A stretch of DNA of 64,000 nucleotides from an uncultured Roseicyclus sp. (lineage in GTDB: Bacteria > Pseudomonadota > Alphaproteobacteria > Rhodobacterales > Rhodobacteraceae). A program made the position numbers and the translations under genes. Below are positions 1 through 8,433 of this stretch, piece after piece; the first letter of the stretch is position 1, and every line of letters starts with the position of its first letter. Below the pieces are notes generated by a model, which was given only the letters and a program-made list of their open reading frames with translations, was not told where the DNA came from and did not search any database. The DNA is taken from the NCBI GenBank assembly GCA_947500415.1, contig CANMRT010000002.1, positions 1,088,819 through 1,152,818 of the forward strand, written 5' to 3'.

Positions 1-333
1 ATGATCCGCGCGGCCCTTCCCGCCGCGCTCTTCGGCCTCGGCGGTGTGCTCTACCGCTACCGGCCCGAAGGCGACGTGGGCGTCATCGCAATGATCTGCG
101 GGCTATCGCTTCTCGTTCACCCGCTGGTGGCATTTGGTCTGGGTAATGGCCTTGGTCTCAGCCAGGCTCAATTGCAATCCGCTGTCGTCACGGCTGCCAT
201 GGCCCCCGGTGTGAACACCTATATTTTCGCAGATATGTATGGCTGCGCGCGTCGCGTGGCCGCAACCTCGGTGCTTGTGGGCACTGCCCTCACGGTGATG
301 ACGGCTGCAGCATGGATTGCGGTATTGGGATAG
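1..333 (+). CDS. AEC-family (auxin efflux carrier-like) transporter, C-terminal part
   Basis: The reading frame is open at the left edge and ends with TAG at 331-333. It encodes about 110 residues with four hydrophobic stretches. AEC carriers are usually about 310 residues, so this is the C-terminal third and the true start lies outside the window; the ATG at position 1 is probably internal. The motif MAPGVNTYIFADMYG matches the family's conserved last-repeat segment, where a Pro-Gly-Val-Asn turn interrupts a helix. Such proteins are inner-membrane carriers of organic or amino acids; the substrate cannot be inferred. It converges with the ABC operon that follows. Confidence 0.75.
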   Translation: MIRAALPAALFGLGGVLYRYRPEGDVGVIAMICGLSLLVHPLVAFGLGNGLGLSQAQLQSAVVTAAMAPGVNTYIFADMYGCARRVAATSVLVGTALTVMTAAAWIAVLG

Positions 334-424
334 CCGCTGAAACCCTTAAGTAAAGGTTAAGAAAAAGCGCAGTACCGTTTCAATTCAACGACTTAACCCA
401 TTTGTGCACGTGTGCACCCCCGCC

Positions 425-1438
425 TCAGTGCGGCGCGATTCCCCTGAGCCGTTCGGACCGTCGTCGCAGCATCTCCACGGTCGCCAAAAGGACGATCGAG
501 ATCGCCACAAGGATCGTTGCCGCCGCCAGAATGACTGGGCTGATCTGCTCGCGCAGGCCGGTGAACATCTGCCATGGCAAGGTCTGCTGCCCTGCCGAGC
601 CCACGAAGATCACCACGACCACTTCGTCAAATGATGTGATGAAGGCAAAGAGCCCGCCCGAGATCACGCCCGGCAAGATCAGTGGCATCTGGATGCGGAA
701 GAACGTCGTCACCGGGTTCGCCCCTAGGTTCGCCGCCGCCCGTGTCAGGGAGCGGTCGAAGCCCACCAAAGTGGCCGTCACGGTGATGATGACAAACGGG
801 ATACCAAGGGCAGCATGGGCCAGCACCACGCCCCAGAACGTGCCCTGCAAACCGATGCGGCTATAGAAGAAATACATCCCCGCCGCCGAGATAATCAGCG
901 GCACGATCATGGGCGAGATCAGGATTGCCATGATCGCGCCCTTGAACGGCACATGGGTCTGGCTCAGGCCAATCGCTGCCAACGTTCCGAAAGACACGGA
1001 AAGCAGCGTCGCAACCGGCGCAATCATCAAGGAGTTGCGCAGCGGCGTCATCCACTCCTCGCCCTCAAGACCCGTCAGCTTGCCGATGATGACACCCAAT
1101 ATGGCGCCAATCAGGATCGGAAACAGATTGGTGCTCCCCTTCCAGACCTTCAGGACAACCGAGATCGCTGCACCAATACCGAGCCCGATCATCAGGCCAC
1201 GCCAGGGGTAGCCATCCTCCCCGAAGAAGTCCTGGTAGTGGTGAAGGCTGTAGGCCTCAGGATCCAGCGCCAGCATGCCTGGCGTGAAGGTAAAGAAATC
1301 CTCGGCGTTGAAGCTCAGCGGGATAATGATGATGATCGGCGCGATCAGAAAGAAGAAGATCAGCCCGCAGATCACGCGGAAACCGTAGAACCAGATGCGC
1401 TGGCCGGTCGTGGCGTAGGGGGGAAGTTTCGTGTCCAT
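425..1438 (-). CDS. ABC transporter permease, PotC-like (polyamine/opine family), with inserted helix pair
   Basis: Inner-membrane permease, last gene of the minus-strand ABC operon. It has 337 residues against about 260-280 for PotC. TM1 lies near residues 20-42, and the EAA-type loop, which contacts the ATPase, includes LGANPVTTFFRIQMPL in the C-terminal half. The extra length is an insertion near residues 78-127 between TM1 and the core. It contains two further hydrophobic segments (around MIGLGIGAAISVVL and PILIGAILGVIIG). The start is six bases after the stop of the PotB-like permease, so the two are translationally close. Family assignment is firm; the substrate (polyamine, opine or similar) is inferred from the operon layout. 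Confidence 0.88.
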   Translation of the reverse strand: MDTKLPPYATTGQRIWFYGFRVICGLIFFFLIAPIIIIIPLSFNAEDFFTFTPGMLALDPEAYSLHHYQDFFGEDGYPWRGLMIGLGIGAAISVVLKVWKGSTNLFPILIGAILGVIIGKLTGLEGEEWMTPLRNSLMIAPVATLLSVSFGTLAAIGLSQTHVPFKGAIMAILISPMIVPLIISAAGMYFFYSRIGLQGTFWGVVLAHAALGIPFVIITVTATLVGFDRSLTRAAANLGANPVTTFFRIQMPLILPGVISGGLFAFITSFDEVVVVIFVGSAGQQTLPWQMFTGLREQISPVILAAATILVAISIVLLATVEMLRRRSERLRGIAPH

Positions 1439-1444
1439 GAACCG

Positions 1445-3061
1445 TTACCCCAGCTTCACGTTGTCGATGCCTACGATCCGGTCGTAGAGCCAGTAAAGAA
1501 CCAACACCACCGCCAGCAGGATCGAGCCAAGCGCAGCGGCCAAGCCCCAATTCAGACTACTTGAGATGTGGTACGCGATCCGGTTCGAGATGAACGTCCC
1601 CGTCCGTCCCCCGACCAGTTCCGGCGTGATGTAGTAGCCGATTGCGAGGATAAAGACGAGGATACAGCCCGCGCCGATCCCCGGGATCGATTGTGGAAAA
1701 TACACCCGGCGGAAGGCCGTGAAGTTGGTCGCGCCAAGGCTTTTCGCGGCGCGCACGTAGCTTGGTGGGATCGTCTTCATCACTGAGAACATCGGCAGGA
1801 TCATGAACGGCAACAGGATGTGCGTCATCGCAATAATCGTGCCGGTCTGGTTATTGATGAGCGCCAATCGGCTGTCATCGGCCACCAGACCGATCCAGAC
1901 CAAGATGTCGTTGATGACACCCTGCTGTTGCAGAAGCACCTTCCAGGCCGATGTCCGCACCAGAAGCGAGGTCCAGAATGGCAGCAGCACCAGAATAAGC
2001 AGCAAGTTCGAGGAGCGCGTGGGCAGGTTCGACAGCAAGAAGGCAATCGGATAGCCCAACAGGATACAGCTGATCGTGATCACCCCGGACATGAAAAGGG
2101 TGCGCCAGAACAGCAGCAGATAGATGCGCTGTTCTTCCGGCTGCGCGGTCACGCCTTCCGGTGTCAGTTGCAGGTCCACCGATGATAGGAAATAGCCTGC
2201 GGTGAAAGGATCAGAGAACGCCTCGATCGTGCCCCAGACGTCCAGATCAAGCCAGTCGTCGTCAATATCCTCGAACGCCTCGCGCGGCGACATGCCCTCA
2301 AAACTCGCAACCGCGGGCATGGCCTCGGCGATCAAATCGGCCATAGGTCCATCATAGCTCGCGCCATTGCCCGCGCTCAGGTCGCGGTAGAGTGCCATGT
2401 AGACGGGGTTCCACGGCTCTTCAGCGGTGGGGCTATCATCATCCTCCGCCTGGATCGTGCGGGCGAAAGACCGGTAAGCGTCCGACGCTTCAGGGAAGGC
2501 TTCACGTGCAGCAACAGACAATTGGAACAGCGTTCCCGCGCCATCGACATCGCCGGAGTTGGCCGTATTCCAATCGGCAGACCCCATCAGAGCCGTCCAT
2601 GTGGCTGGGTCTTCCCAAGCCTCATTCAGCTCAATGAACTGGTCCGCGTAGTCTTCGCCGATATCATCAACGCCACGTCCGGTTTTCCGGAAGAGGGATG
2701 AGATGCCGGTCGTCTCGTAGTTGAGACGGCTGCCCAAGCGCGTGTGTTCGCGCCGCTCGGCTGCGGCAATGAAATCATAGGCAAGTGCCGCGTATACGGC
2801 ATCATCAGGTGGGGCGGATGGGTCCCAACCTTCAAGCGCCACCACAGTACGTGGCAGCGTTTCTGAGACGATCTGGTTCTCAACCGAGCGGAACAGCATA
2901 TCCACAATCGGCGCAATGAACGTCACCAGAATAAACAACAGCAGCGGCGCGATCAGCATCAGCGCGCGCATCTTCTGGGCGCGCAGCGCGCGGGCCAGCG
3001 ACCGCTTTAGCGGGCGGCCATCGGCGGCGAGCATCGGACCGTCTTGTATGGCGTCAGTCAT
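1445..3061 (-). CDS. ABC transporter permease, PotB-like, with large periplasmic insertion
   Basis: Inner-membrane permease paired with the PotC-like protein. It has 538 residues, nearly twice the usual PotB length (about 285). TM1 is near residues 33-53. The remaining helices and the EAA loop (AAKSLGATNFTAFRRVYFPQ) all lie after residue 312. Residues 54-311 are a hydrophilic, Asp/Glu-rich insertion (for example EDIDDDWLDLDVWG), predicted to lie in the periplasm because it follows the first helix. The ATG overlaps the stop of the DUF1330 gene by four bases (ATGA), indicating translational coupling. Core family identity is secure; the function of the insertion is unknown. Confidence 0.88.
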   Translation of the reverse strand: MTDAIQDGPMLAADGRPLKRSLARALRAQKMRALMLIAPLLLFILVTFIAPIVDMLFRSVENQIVSETLPRTVVALEGWDPSAPPDDAVYAALAYDFIAAAERREHTRLGSRLNYETTGISSLFRKTGRGVDDIGEDYADQFIELNEAWEDPATWTALMGSADWNTANSGDVDGAGTLFQLSVAAREAFPEASDAYRSFARTIQAEDDDSPTAEEPWNPVYMALYRDLSAGNGASYDGPMADLIAEAMPAVASFEGMSPREAFEDIDDDWLDLDVWGTIEAFSDPFTAGYFLSSVDLQLTPEGVTAQPEEQRIYLLLFWRTLFMSGVITISCILLGYPIAFLLSNLPTRSSNLLLILVLLPFWTSLLVRTSAWKVLLQQQGVINDILVWIGLVADDSRLALINNQTGTIIAMTHILLPFMILPMFSVMKTIPPSYVRAAKSLGATNFTAFRRVYFPQSIPGIGAGCILVFILAIGYYITPELVGGRTGTFISNRIAYHISSSLNWGLAAALGSILLAVVLVLYWLYDRIVGIDNVKLG

Positions 3062-3348
3062 TCTACGCCCTCGACGACAAGGATCACGCTGTCAGCGGTG
3101 CGGCGGCGGATCTCAGCAACTTCTTGATAGGCGGGGTCGTTGTAGGCGGCCATCGCGGCCTCATAGCTTTCGAATTCGAACACGACATGGCGTTGAAAGG
3201 TCTCGCCTTCCAAGATTTCGGCTTTGCCGCCGCGCACGACGGGTTTGGCCCCGTGGCTCAGCAGGATCGGCGTGTCCTTCTCGACGTATTCTTTATACGC
3301 CTCAGGATCGTTCACCGTGATGTGGCCGATGATATAGCCTTTGGGCAT
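3058..3348 (-). CDS. DUF1330 family protein
   Basis: A 96-residue protein starting MPKGYIIGHITVNDPEAYKE. This is the typical opening of DUF1330 proteins, a small ferredoxin-like alpha/beta barrel fold of unknown function. A longer upstream reading frame exists, but homology begins at the ATG at 3348, so that start was chosen. No signal peptide is visible, so it should be cytoplasmic. It sits between the binding protein and the PotB-like permease and overlaps the permease start by four bases, so it is co-transcribed. It may process or sense the transported substrate; that is inference from position only. Confidence 0.85.
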   Translation of the reverse strand: MPKGYIIGHITVNDPEAYKEYVEKDTPILLSHGAKPVVRGGKAEILEGETFQRHVVFEFESYEAAMAAYNDPAYQEVAEIRRRTADSVILVVEGVE

Positions 3349-3421
3349 TGGGTCGCCTTGTCGCTTGTGGTGTGCCGGGGCAGGCAAAATGCCCGCCCCG
3401 ACGAAGATCATAGGACCCGGC

Positions 3422-4537
3422 TTACTGAGCCAGCCACGCCTGGAAGCGTGCGTCCATGTCGTCGCGGTAATCTGCCCACCATTCGTAGTTGAACAGGAAG
3501 GTCCGCACGGCGTTTGCCGGGTCGGTCGGCATGTGCGGTGCCATGTCGATGCCAAGCTCTGCGTGCTGACCAACCAGCGGTGCGGAGGAAGCACGGGCCG
3601 GACCGTAGGAGATCCAGAGGGCCTGATCCGCCAGACGCTGCGTGTCGGTCGCGAAGCGAACGAAGTCGAGCGTACGGGCCAGACGATCCTCAGGCAGACC
3701 TTCGGGGATGATCCAACCGTCAAGGTCGAACACCTGTGCGTCCCAAAGCATTGCAACGGGCTGGTTCTGCTCTTCGATCAGCGAGAACAGACGACCGTTG
3801 TAGGTCGAACCCATGACAACCTCGCCGTCGGCGAGCAGCTGGGGCGTGTCAGCGCCAGCGGACCACCAGACCGTCTGGTCCTGGATGGTGTCGAGCATGG
3901 CGAAGGCTTGTGCGACGCCTTCCTCGGTTTCCAGCACGTCATAGACGTCTTCCATGGCGACGCCGTCGCAAATCAGGGCCCACTCAAGGTTGCCGATCGG
4001 GCGACGCTCAAGCGAACGCTGGCCGGGGAACGTTTCAGTGTCGAAGATCGCGCAGATGTCGGATGGCGTGGCGCCATTCCAGTCGGCAACGTCGGTGCGA
4101 TAGCCTACGGTCGTGGAGTAGACGATCTGCGGGATGAAGCAGTCGGAAACGATCAGGTCACCAAAGTCCTCGGACGCAGGCGTGCCATCGGGGGCAGGTG
4201 CCAGCATCTCATCGTGGTCGATTTCCATCGCCAGGCCTTCGTCGCAAAGACGGATGGCGTCAGCGGCCACAACGTCGACGAGGTCCCAGGTCACGTTGCC
4301 AGCTTCGTTCATGGCGCGCAGGCGTGCCACGGCTTCGGCCGAGCTTTCATCCCAGATCACTTCCAGGCCGTCATGCATCGCTGCATAGGGGTCCGAATAA
4401 GCGTTGATCTGGCTCTGCTGGTAGGCACCGCCCCACGACACGAGGGTCATGGAACCGGCCATGTGGCCATCGGCCATTGCGCCGGTGGTGGCGAGTGCCG
4501 CACCGGTGGTCAGGAGCATTAGGCTCTTGATTTTCAT
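3422..4537 (-). CDS. ABC transporter periplasmic substrate-binding protein, PotD-like
   Basis: A 371-residue family 1 extracellular solute-binding protein. Residues 1-22 form a signal peptide ending in AMA before DGHMAG. The mature start, MTLVSWGGAYQQSQ, is the typical first strand of the PotD/opine-binding group, and the C-terminal lobe ends with a Trp-rich helical segment (WWADYRDDMDARFQAW). It delivers substrate to the two permeases encoded downstream. The start has a good Shine-Dalgarno (AAGGAGAGACC). A 60-base gap separates it from the upstream ATPase gene. The exact ligand cannot be read from sequence. Confidence 0.9.
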   Translation of the reverse strand: MKIKSLMLLTTGAALATTGAMADGHMAGSMTLVSWGGAYQQSQINAYSDPYAAMHDGLEVIWDESSAEAVARLRAMNEAGNVTWDLVDVVAADAIRLCDEGLAMEIDHDEMLAPAPDGTPASEDFGDLIVSDCFIPQIVYSTTVGYRTDVADWNGATPSDICAIFDTETFPGQRSLERRPIGNLEWALICDGVAMEDVYDVLETEEGVAQAFAMLDTIQDQTVWWSAGADTPQLLADGEVVMGSTYNGRLFSLIEEQNQPVAMLWDAQVFDLDGWIIPEGLPEDRLARTLDFVRFATDTQRLADQALWISYGPARASSAPLVGQHAELGIDMAPHMPTDPANAVRTFLFNYEWWADYRDDMDARFQAWLAQ

Positions 4538-4597
4538 ATGGTCTCTCCTTGGTTGGACTTTCGGTTTCCCGTGATTTTTCGCCCCGTTTTCGGGACG

Positions 4598-5695
4598 TTA
4601 TGCATCAAGCGCGCGGCAATCCTGTGGACGCCAGCCGATCTCGATGCTCTCCCCCGGGGCCAGCCTGCGCTGATCGGGGGCATTTCGTGTCTTGATGATA
4701 AAGTCGTCGATCCCCGCAACCCGCAGGCGGGTGCGATAGATGTCGCCCATATAGACGAATTCGAGGACTTCGGCCTTCAGCGTATGGGCGCCTTCGGTCA
4801 GACGGGTCGGATCCATCTCCACCCGCTCAGGCCGGATCGACACCTGTGTCTTCTCACCGACAGCGCCGACATTGACCGGCAAGGCATCGATGACCGAGCC
4901 ATCCTCAAGCGTCACCTCGCACATGTCCCCGTTCAATTTGGAAACCGTGCCCTGCAAGGTGTTGTTCTCACCGATGAACTGCGCAACGAAGCTGTTTTCC
5001 GGCTCTTCATAGAGCGTATCGGGGGCCGCAAGTTGCTGAATACGGCCATCGTCAAACACGGCCACGCGATCCGACATCGTCAAAGCTTCGGTTTGGTCGT
5101 GGGTCACGTAGACAGTCGTAATGCCTAATTCGTGCGCCAGGTTCGTGATCTCGAACTGCAACGTCTCGCGCAGCTGTTTGTCGAGCGCGCCGAGCGGTTC
5201 ATCCATCAGGACCAGCTCAGGTTCGAACACCAGCGCACGGGCCAGCGCGATACGCTGCTGCTGGCCACCCGAAAGCTGCGCCGGACGTCGATTGATGAAA
5301 TCGCCCATCTGCACCATGTCGAGCGCGCGCTTGATCTTTTCCTCACGCGCCGATTTCCCCATGCCGCGCACTTCCAGCGGGAACGACAGGTTTTCGCCAA
5401 CCGTCATATGCGGGAACAACGCGTAGTTCTGGAATACCATGCCAATGCCACGCTTGTGTGGCGGGATGTTGTTTATGGGCTTGCCGTCCAGCGTGATATC
5501 GCCGTGGGTTGCCGTCTCGAACCCAGCCAACATCATGAGGCAGGTCGTCTTGCCCGAACCCGAGGGCCCAAGCATCGTCAGGAACTCGCCCCGTGCGATA
5601 TGTAGGTTGAGGTCTTTGACGACAAGAATCTCGCCATCATAGCTTTTTTGTACGCGATCGAAGGCGACGAACGCTTGCGCCTTGTCTGAGGTCAA
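4598..5695 (-). CDS. ABC transporter ATP-binding protein, PotA-like
   Basis: First gene of the five-gene importer operon. The 365-residue ATPase has Walker A GPSGSGKT at residues 43-50, Q-loop near 89, signature LSGGQQQR at 141-148, Walker B LVLMDEP at 161-167 and the H-loop histidine at 199. A C-terminal TOBE-type regulatory domain follows from about residue 290. This is the CUT1/PotA architecture, energising uptake of polyamines or related compounds. The gene order ATPase, binding protein, DUF1330, permease, permease is typical of alphaproteobacterial POPT-family importers. All key nucleotide-binding residues are intact. Confidence 0.92.
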   Translation of the reverse strand: MTSDKAQAFVAFDRVQKSYDGEILVVKDLNLHIARGEFLTMLGPSGSGKTTCLMMLAGFETATHGDITLDGKPINNIPPHKRGIGMVFQNYALFPHMTVGENLSFPLEVRGMGKSAREEKIKRALDMVQMGDFINRRPAQLSGGQQQRIALARALVFEPELVLMDEPLGALDKQLRETLQFEITNLAHELGITTVYVTHDQTEALTMSDRVAVFDDGRIQQLAAPDTLYEEPENSFVAQFIGENNTLQGTVSKLNGDMCEVTLEDGSVIDALPVNVGAVGEKTQVSIRPERVEMDPTRLTEGAHTLKAEVLEFVYMGDIYRTRLRVAGIDDFIIKTRNAPDQRRLAPGESIEIGWRPQDCRALDA

Positions 5696-6007
5696 ACCTC
5701 ACTCCCCTGTTGTATCCTGCGCGATGTCTCCGAACCCAAGAAGTCCGTGCCCGCGCTTTTCACGTTGAAGACTAATCGTGCTTCACTCCGAGTTTCAACC
5801 AAAGCCTTCACTTACTGCATAATCAAAGCAGCATTTCCTTCTGCAAAGGGGAATTTACGGCCATCTGGCATCCAAATGCGTCATGAGCAGGCGATCTGGC
5901 CCCTTCTTGTGCGGATGCGGCACATGGCGTAACCCTTGCGACAAGGCGTGCAACGACCCGCAAGGATAGCCTTTTTTGCCGATCTTTCCTGACTTTCTGG
6001 CCATCTC
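5696..6007. other. Intergenic region between divergent ABC genes
   Basis: This 312-bp gap separates the divergent PotA-like and MsbA-like genes and should hold both promoters. It is visibly AT-richer in its middle (about 5770-5870). I could not assign a convincing sigma-70 promoter pair, operator or RNA gene, and no open frame in it has coding character. Confidence 0.5.
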
Positions 6008-7768
6008 ATGAGCTCCGCGTCCCCCCTCGCGGATCAAGGTGCTGTGCTTTGGCGCAGACTGTGGACCGAACATATCCGTCGTTTCTGGCCAGTATTGGTG
6101 CTGGCAGTTGTTTTGATGAGCCTTGAGGGCGCCGCTATCGGTGCGTTTGCTTGGCTGGTGCAACCGCTGTTCGACACACTTTTCACGGCCGGATCGATGG
6201 AAGGTGTGACTTGGGTAGCCTTGATGGTTGGGGGTCTTTTTACCCTGCGCGCTACAGCCGGTTTCTTTCAGCGTATTCTTGTCATCGGCGTGGGTCTTCG
6301 GGTTGTGGCCAGCCTTCAACGCCGCATGCTGGGTCATCTGCTGACGCTGGATATGGCTTTCTTCCAGACCAACCCACCCGGCGCGTTAATTGAGCGAGTG
6401 CGCGGCGACACCTCTGCCTTGCAATCGGTTTCCTCCGCTGTGCTGATGTCCCTTGGGCGCGACGCCATCACGTTGGTCTCGCTACTCGCTGTCATGCTCT
6501 ACACGGATTGGCGGTGGACGGCTTTTGCGCTTTTGGGAGTACCTGTTCTGATTCTGCCCTTGCTGGCGGTTCAGGCCTTTATCAAACGCACTGCAAGGAC
6601 GGCGCGCCAAGCCGCAGCAACCCTTTCGACTCGCTTGGACGAGATCTTTCACGGCGTTCAAACCATCAAGCTCAATCGCCTCGAAGACTCGGAACGGACG
6701 CGCTTCAAGGATGAGGTTGCAGCCTTCCTCCGCCCGTCAATCCATGCGCAGATCGGGGTCGCATCCAATCCGGCCATGATCGACATCGTGGCAGCCTTGG
6801 GGTTCGTCGTTGTCCTTTACGTGGGCGGCCAAGACATCATCGATGGTGACAAAACCCTTGGGCAGTTCATGTCCTTCTTCACCGCGCTTGGTCTGTTGTT
6901 CGAACCTTTGCGGCGCCTGTCGTCAATTGCGGGCCAGATCCAAACTGCGGGTGCCTCGCTTGAGCGCATATATGACGTCTTGGAAACACAGCCCACGATC
7001 CTGCCGCCCGCCGACCCGCAGCCCCTGCCTGCCGGTGATATCCGTTTCGACGACGTTCACTTTTCCTATGATGAAGCCCCAGTGCTGCGCGGTCTCAGCT
7101 TCACTGCCAAGGCGGGGCAGACCACCGCCCTCGTTGGGCCGTCCGGAGCGGGCAAAACCACGGTCTTTGCCGCCCTTACGCGCTTGATCGACCCGCAAAG
7201 TGGCACGATCCACGTGGGTGACGTGCCGGTCAATTTGGCCGACATTACAGCCCTGCGAGACACCATCGCCGTCGTTGGTCAGGAGACCGCCCTGTTTGAT
7301 GAAAGCATTGCCGCCAACATTCGGATGGGGGCAATGGGCGCCACACAGAGGGACATCGAAAATGCGGCCCGCGCTGCAGAGGTCTATGATTTTGCACAAG
7401 ATCTCTCCCAAGGCCTCGACACACCGGTCGGCCCGCGTGGTTCAAGCCTGTCCGGTGGGCAGCGCCAACGCGTGGCCATCGCGCGTGCCATGCTGAAGTC
7501 TTCGCCGATCTTACTGCTGGATGAACCAACGTCTGCGCTCGATGCGAAATCGGAAAAGCTGGTCGGTGCCGCGTTGGATCGCCTTGCCCAAGGCCGCACG
7601 ACATTGGTCATCGCCCACAGGCTCTCCACGATCCGTTCAGCCGACAAGATCGTTGTGATCGACCAGGGTCGTGTGATCGAAGAAGGCACCCATGATGCGC
7701 TCTTGGCAAAGGGTGGCGCCTACGCCCGCCTCCATGCGATGCAGATCACGGGCGCGGATGATCAGTGA
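6008..7768 (+). CDS. ABC exporter, MsbA-like (fused membrane and ATPase domains)
   Basis: A 586-residue half-transporter. Six helices fill residues 1 to about 310. The ATPase domain follows, with Walker A GPSGAGKT at 377-384, signature LSGGQ at 481-485, Walker B LLLLDEP and the H-loop IAHRLST. It should act as a homodimer in the inner membrane. The family exports lipids, lipid A or hydrophobic compounds; the presence of a single fused half-transporter with no partner gene supports an MsbA-type role, but the substrate is not determined. It is convergent with the next gene and overlaps its 3' end by seven bases. Confidence 0.88.
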   Translation: MSSASPLADQGAVLWRRLWTEHIRRFWPVLVLAVVLMSLEGAAIGAFAWLVQPLFDTLFTAGSMEGVTWVALMVGGLFTLRATAGFFQRILVIGVGLRVVASLQRRMLGHLLTLDMAFFQTNPPGALIERVRGDTSALQSVSSAVLMSLGRDAITLVSLLAVMLYTDWRWTAFALLGVPVLILPLLAVQAFIKRTARTARQAAATLSTRLDEIFHGVQTIKLNRLEDSERTRFKDEVAAFLRPSIHAQIGVASNPAMIDIVAALGFVVVLYVGGQDIIDGDKTLGQFMSFFTALGLLFEPLRRLSSIAGQIQTAGASLERIYDVLETQPTILPPADPQPLPAGDIRFDDVHFSYDEAPVLRGLSFTAKAGQTTALVGPSGAGKTTVFAALTRLIDPQSGTIHVGDVPVNLADITALRDTIAVVGQETALFDESIAANIRMGAMGATQRDIENAARAAEVYDFAQDLSQGLDTPVGPRGSSLSGGQRQRVAIARAMLKSSPILLLDEPTSALDAKSEKLVGAALDRLAQGRTTLVIAHRLSTIRSADKIVVIDQGRVIEEGTHDALLAKGGAYARLHAMQITGADDQ

Positions 7769-8427
7769 CCGAAGGTTGCTGACCAGATCCCGAACAACCC
7801 GACCAGAACAAGGCTAAGCGCCCAGACCAGATCGAGGTTGAACCAGGTCTTCGACAGGAACTTCAGGCCGAGCCAGAGGTAAATGAACACGGCGATCACG
7901 GCTCCGGCGAGGGTCATGGCGAGCGTGTGCAAAGCGGCTACGGTTACAGCAATGCCAAGATCACTTCGCATCAAGGCCTCCGCCGCCAAGTGCCCGGTGT
8001 CGTCGGGCGCAATTGCGCATATGCCAAGGTAAATCGGCACCAGCATCAGCCCCGCACCATGGGCCAGAGCCGCCAGAAAAGACCACAGCGCCAATCTCGC
8101 CGGGTGCACGCGCGCAAGAAACCGAGGGTGCCGCCGGTTGATCAGCAAATAGACCCCCATCGCAACCACGATCACCCCTGCCCCGATCCGAATCTCGCTT
8201 TCGTATTCGACCAGCACAATCATCAGCGAGAACGGCAGCAAGATCGCCAGCATCGACAGGAAATGCCCGAACGCCAGCAACCCCAGCGCCTTGGGAAGGG
8301 CCGAGGTCTTGCGTTCCATCAATGCGGCGGACACGGCCAAAGGCCATCCCATCCCGGGGTTCAGCCCGTGATAGAGGCCCGAGGCGATGACGGCCCACCA
8401 AAGGGCCGCCACGGATAAGTCTTCCAT
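7762..8427 (-). CDS. Polytopic membrane protein, distantly UreH/NicO-like, partner of methanethiol oxidase
   Basis: A 221-residue protein with about six predicted helices and no recognisable soluble domain. The segment GLYHGLNPGMGWPLAVSAAL, followed by GHFLSMLAI, resembles the H-x-L-x-P and GHF signatures of nickel/cobalt and UreH-type membrane transporters. That similarity is weak and I do not name a substrate. The start lies six bases after the stop of the methanethiol oxidase gene, so the two are an operon. A role in metal supply or in moving a sulfur compound for the oxidase is plausible, because that enzyme is a periplasmic or metal-dependent enzyme in characterised bacteria. Functionally unassigned. 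Confidence 0.6.
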   Translation of the reverse strand: MEDLSVAALWWAVIASGLYHGLNPGMGWPLAVSAALMERKTSALPKALGLLAFGHFLSMLAILLPFSLMIVLVEYESEIRIGAGVIVVAMGVYLLINRRHPRFLARVHPARLALWSFLAALAHGAGLMLVPIYLGICAIAPDDTGHLAAEALMRSDLGIAVTVAALHTLAMTLAGAVIAVFIYLWLGLKFLSKTWFNLDLVWALSLVLVGLFGIWSATFGH

Positions 8428-8433
8428 GCGCGT

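Noticed and set aside
346..360. TTAA-N7-TTAA, a CtrA-like box
   Set aside because: It lies between the 3' ends of two convergent genes, ends in G rather than C, and no promoter is expected there; likely chance in an AT-richer spacer.
3341..4522. Plus-strand open frame of about 393 codons
   Set aside because: Antisense to the binding protein gene, which has a signal peptide and family motifs.
4538..4597. Hairpin CCCG-AAAA-CGGG between ATPase and binding protein genes
   Set aside because: The stem is only four bases and no T-run follows; not enough for an attenuator or processing site.
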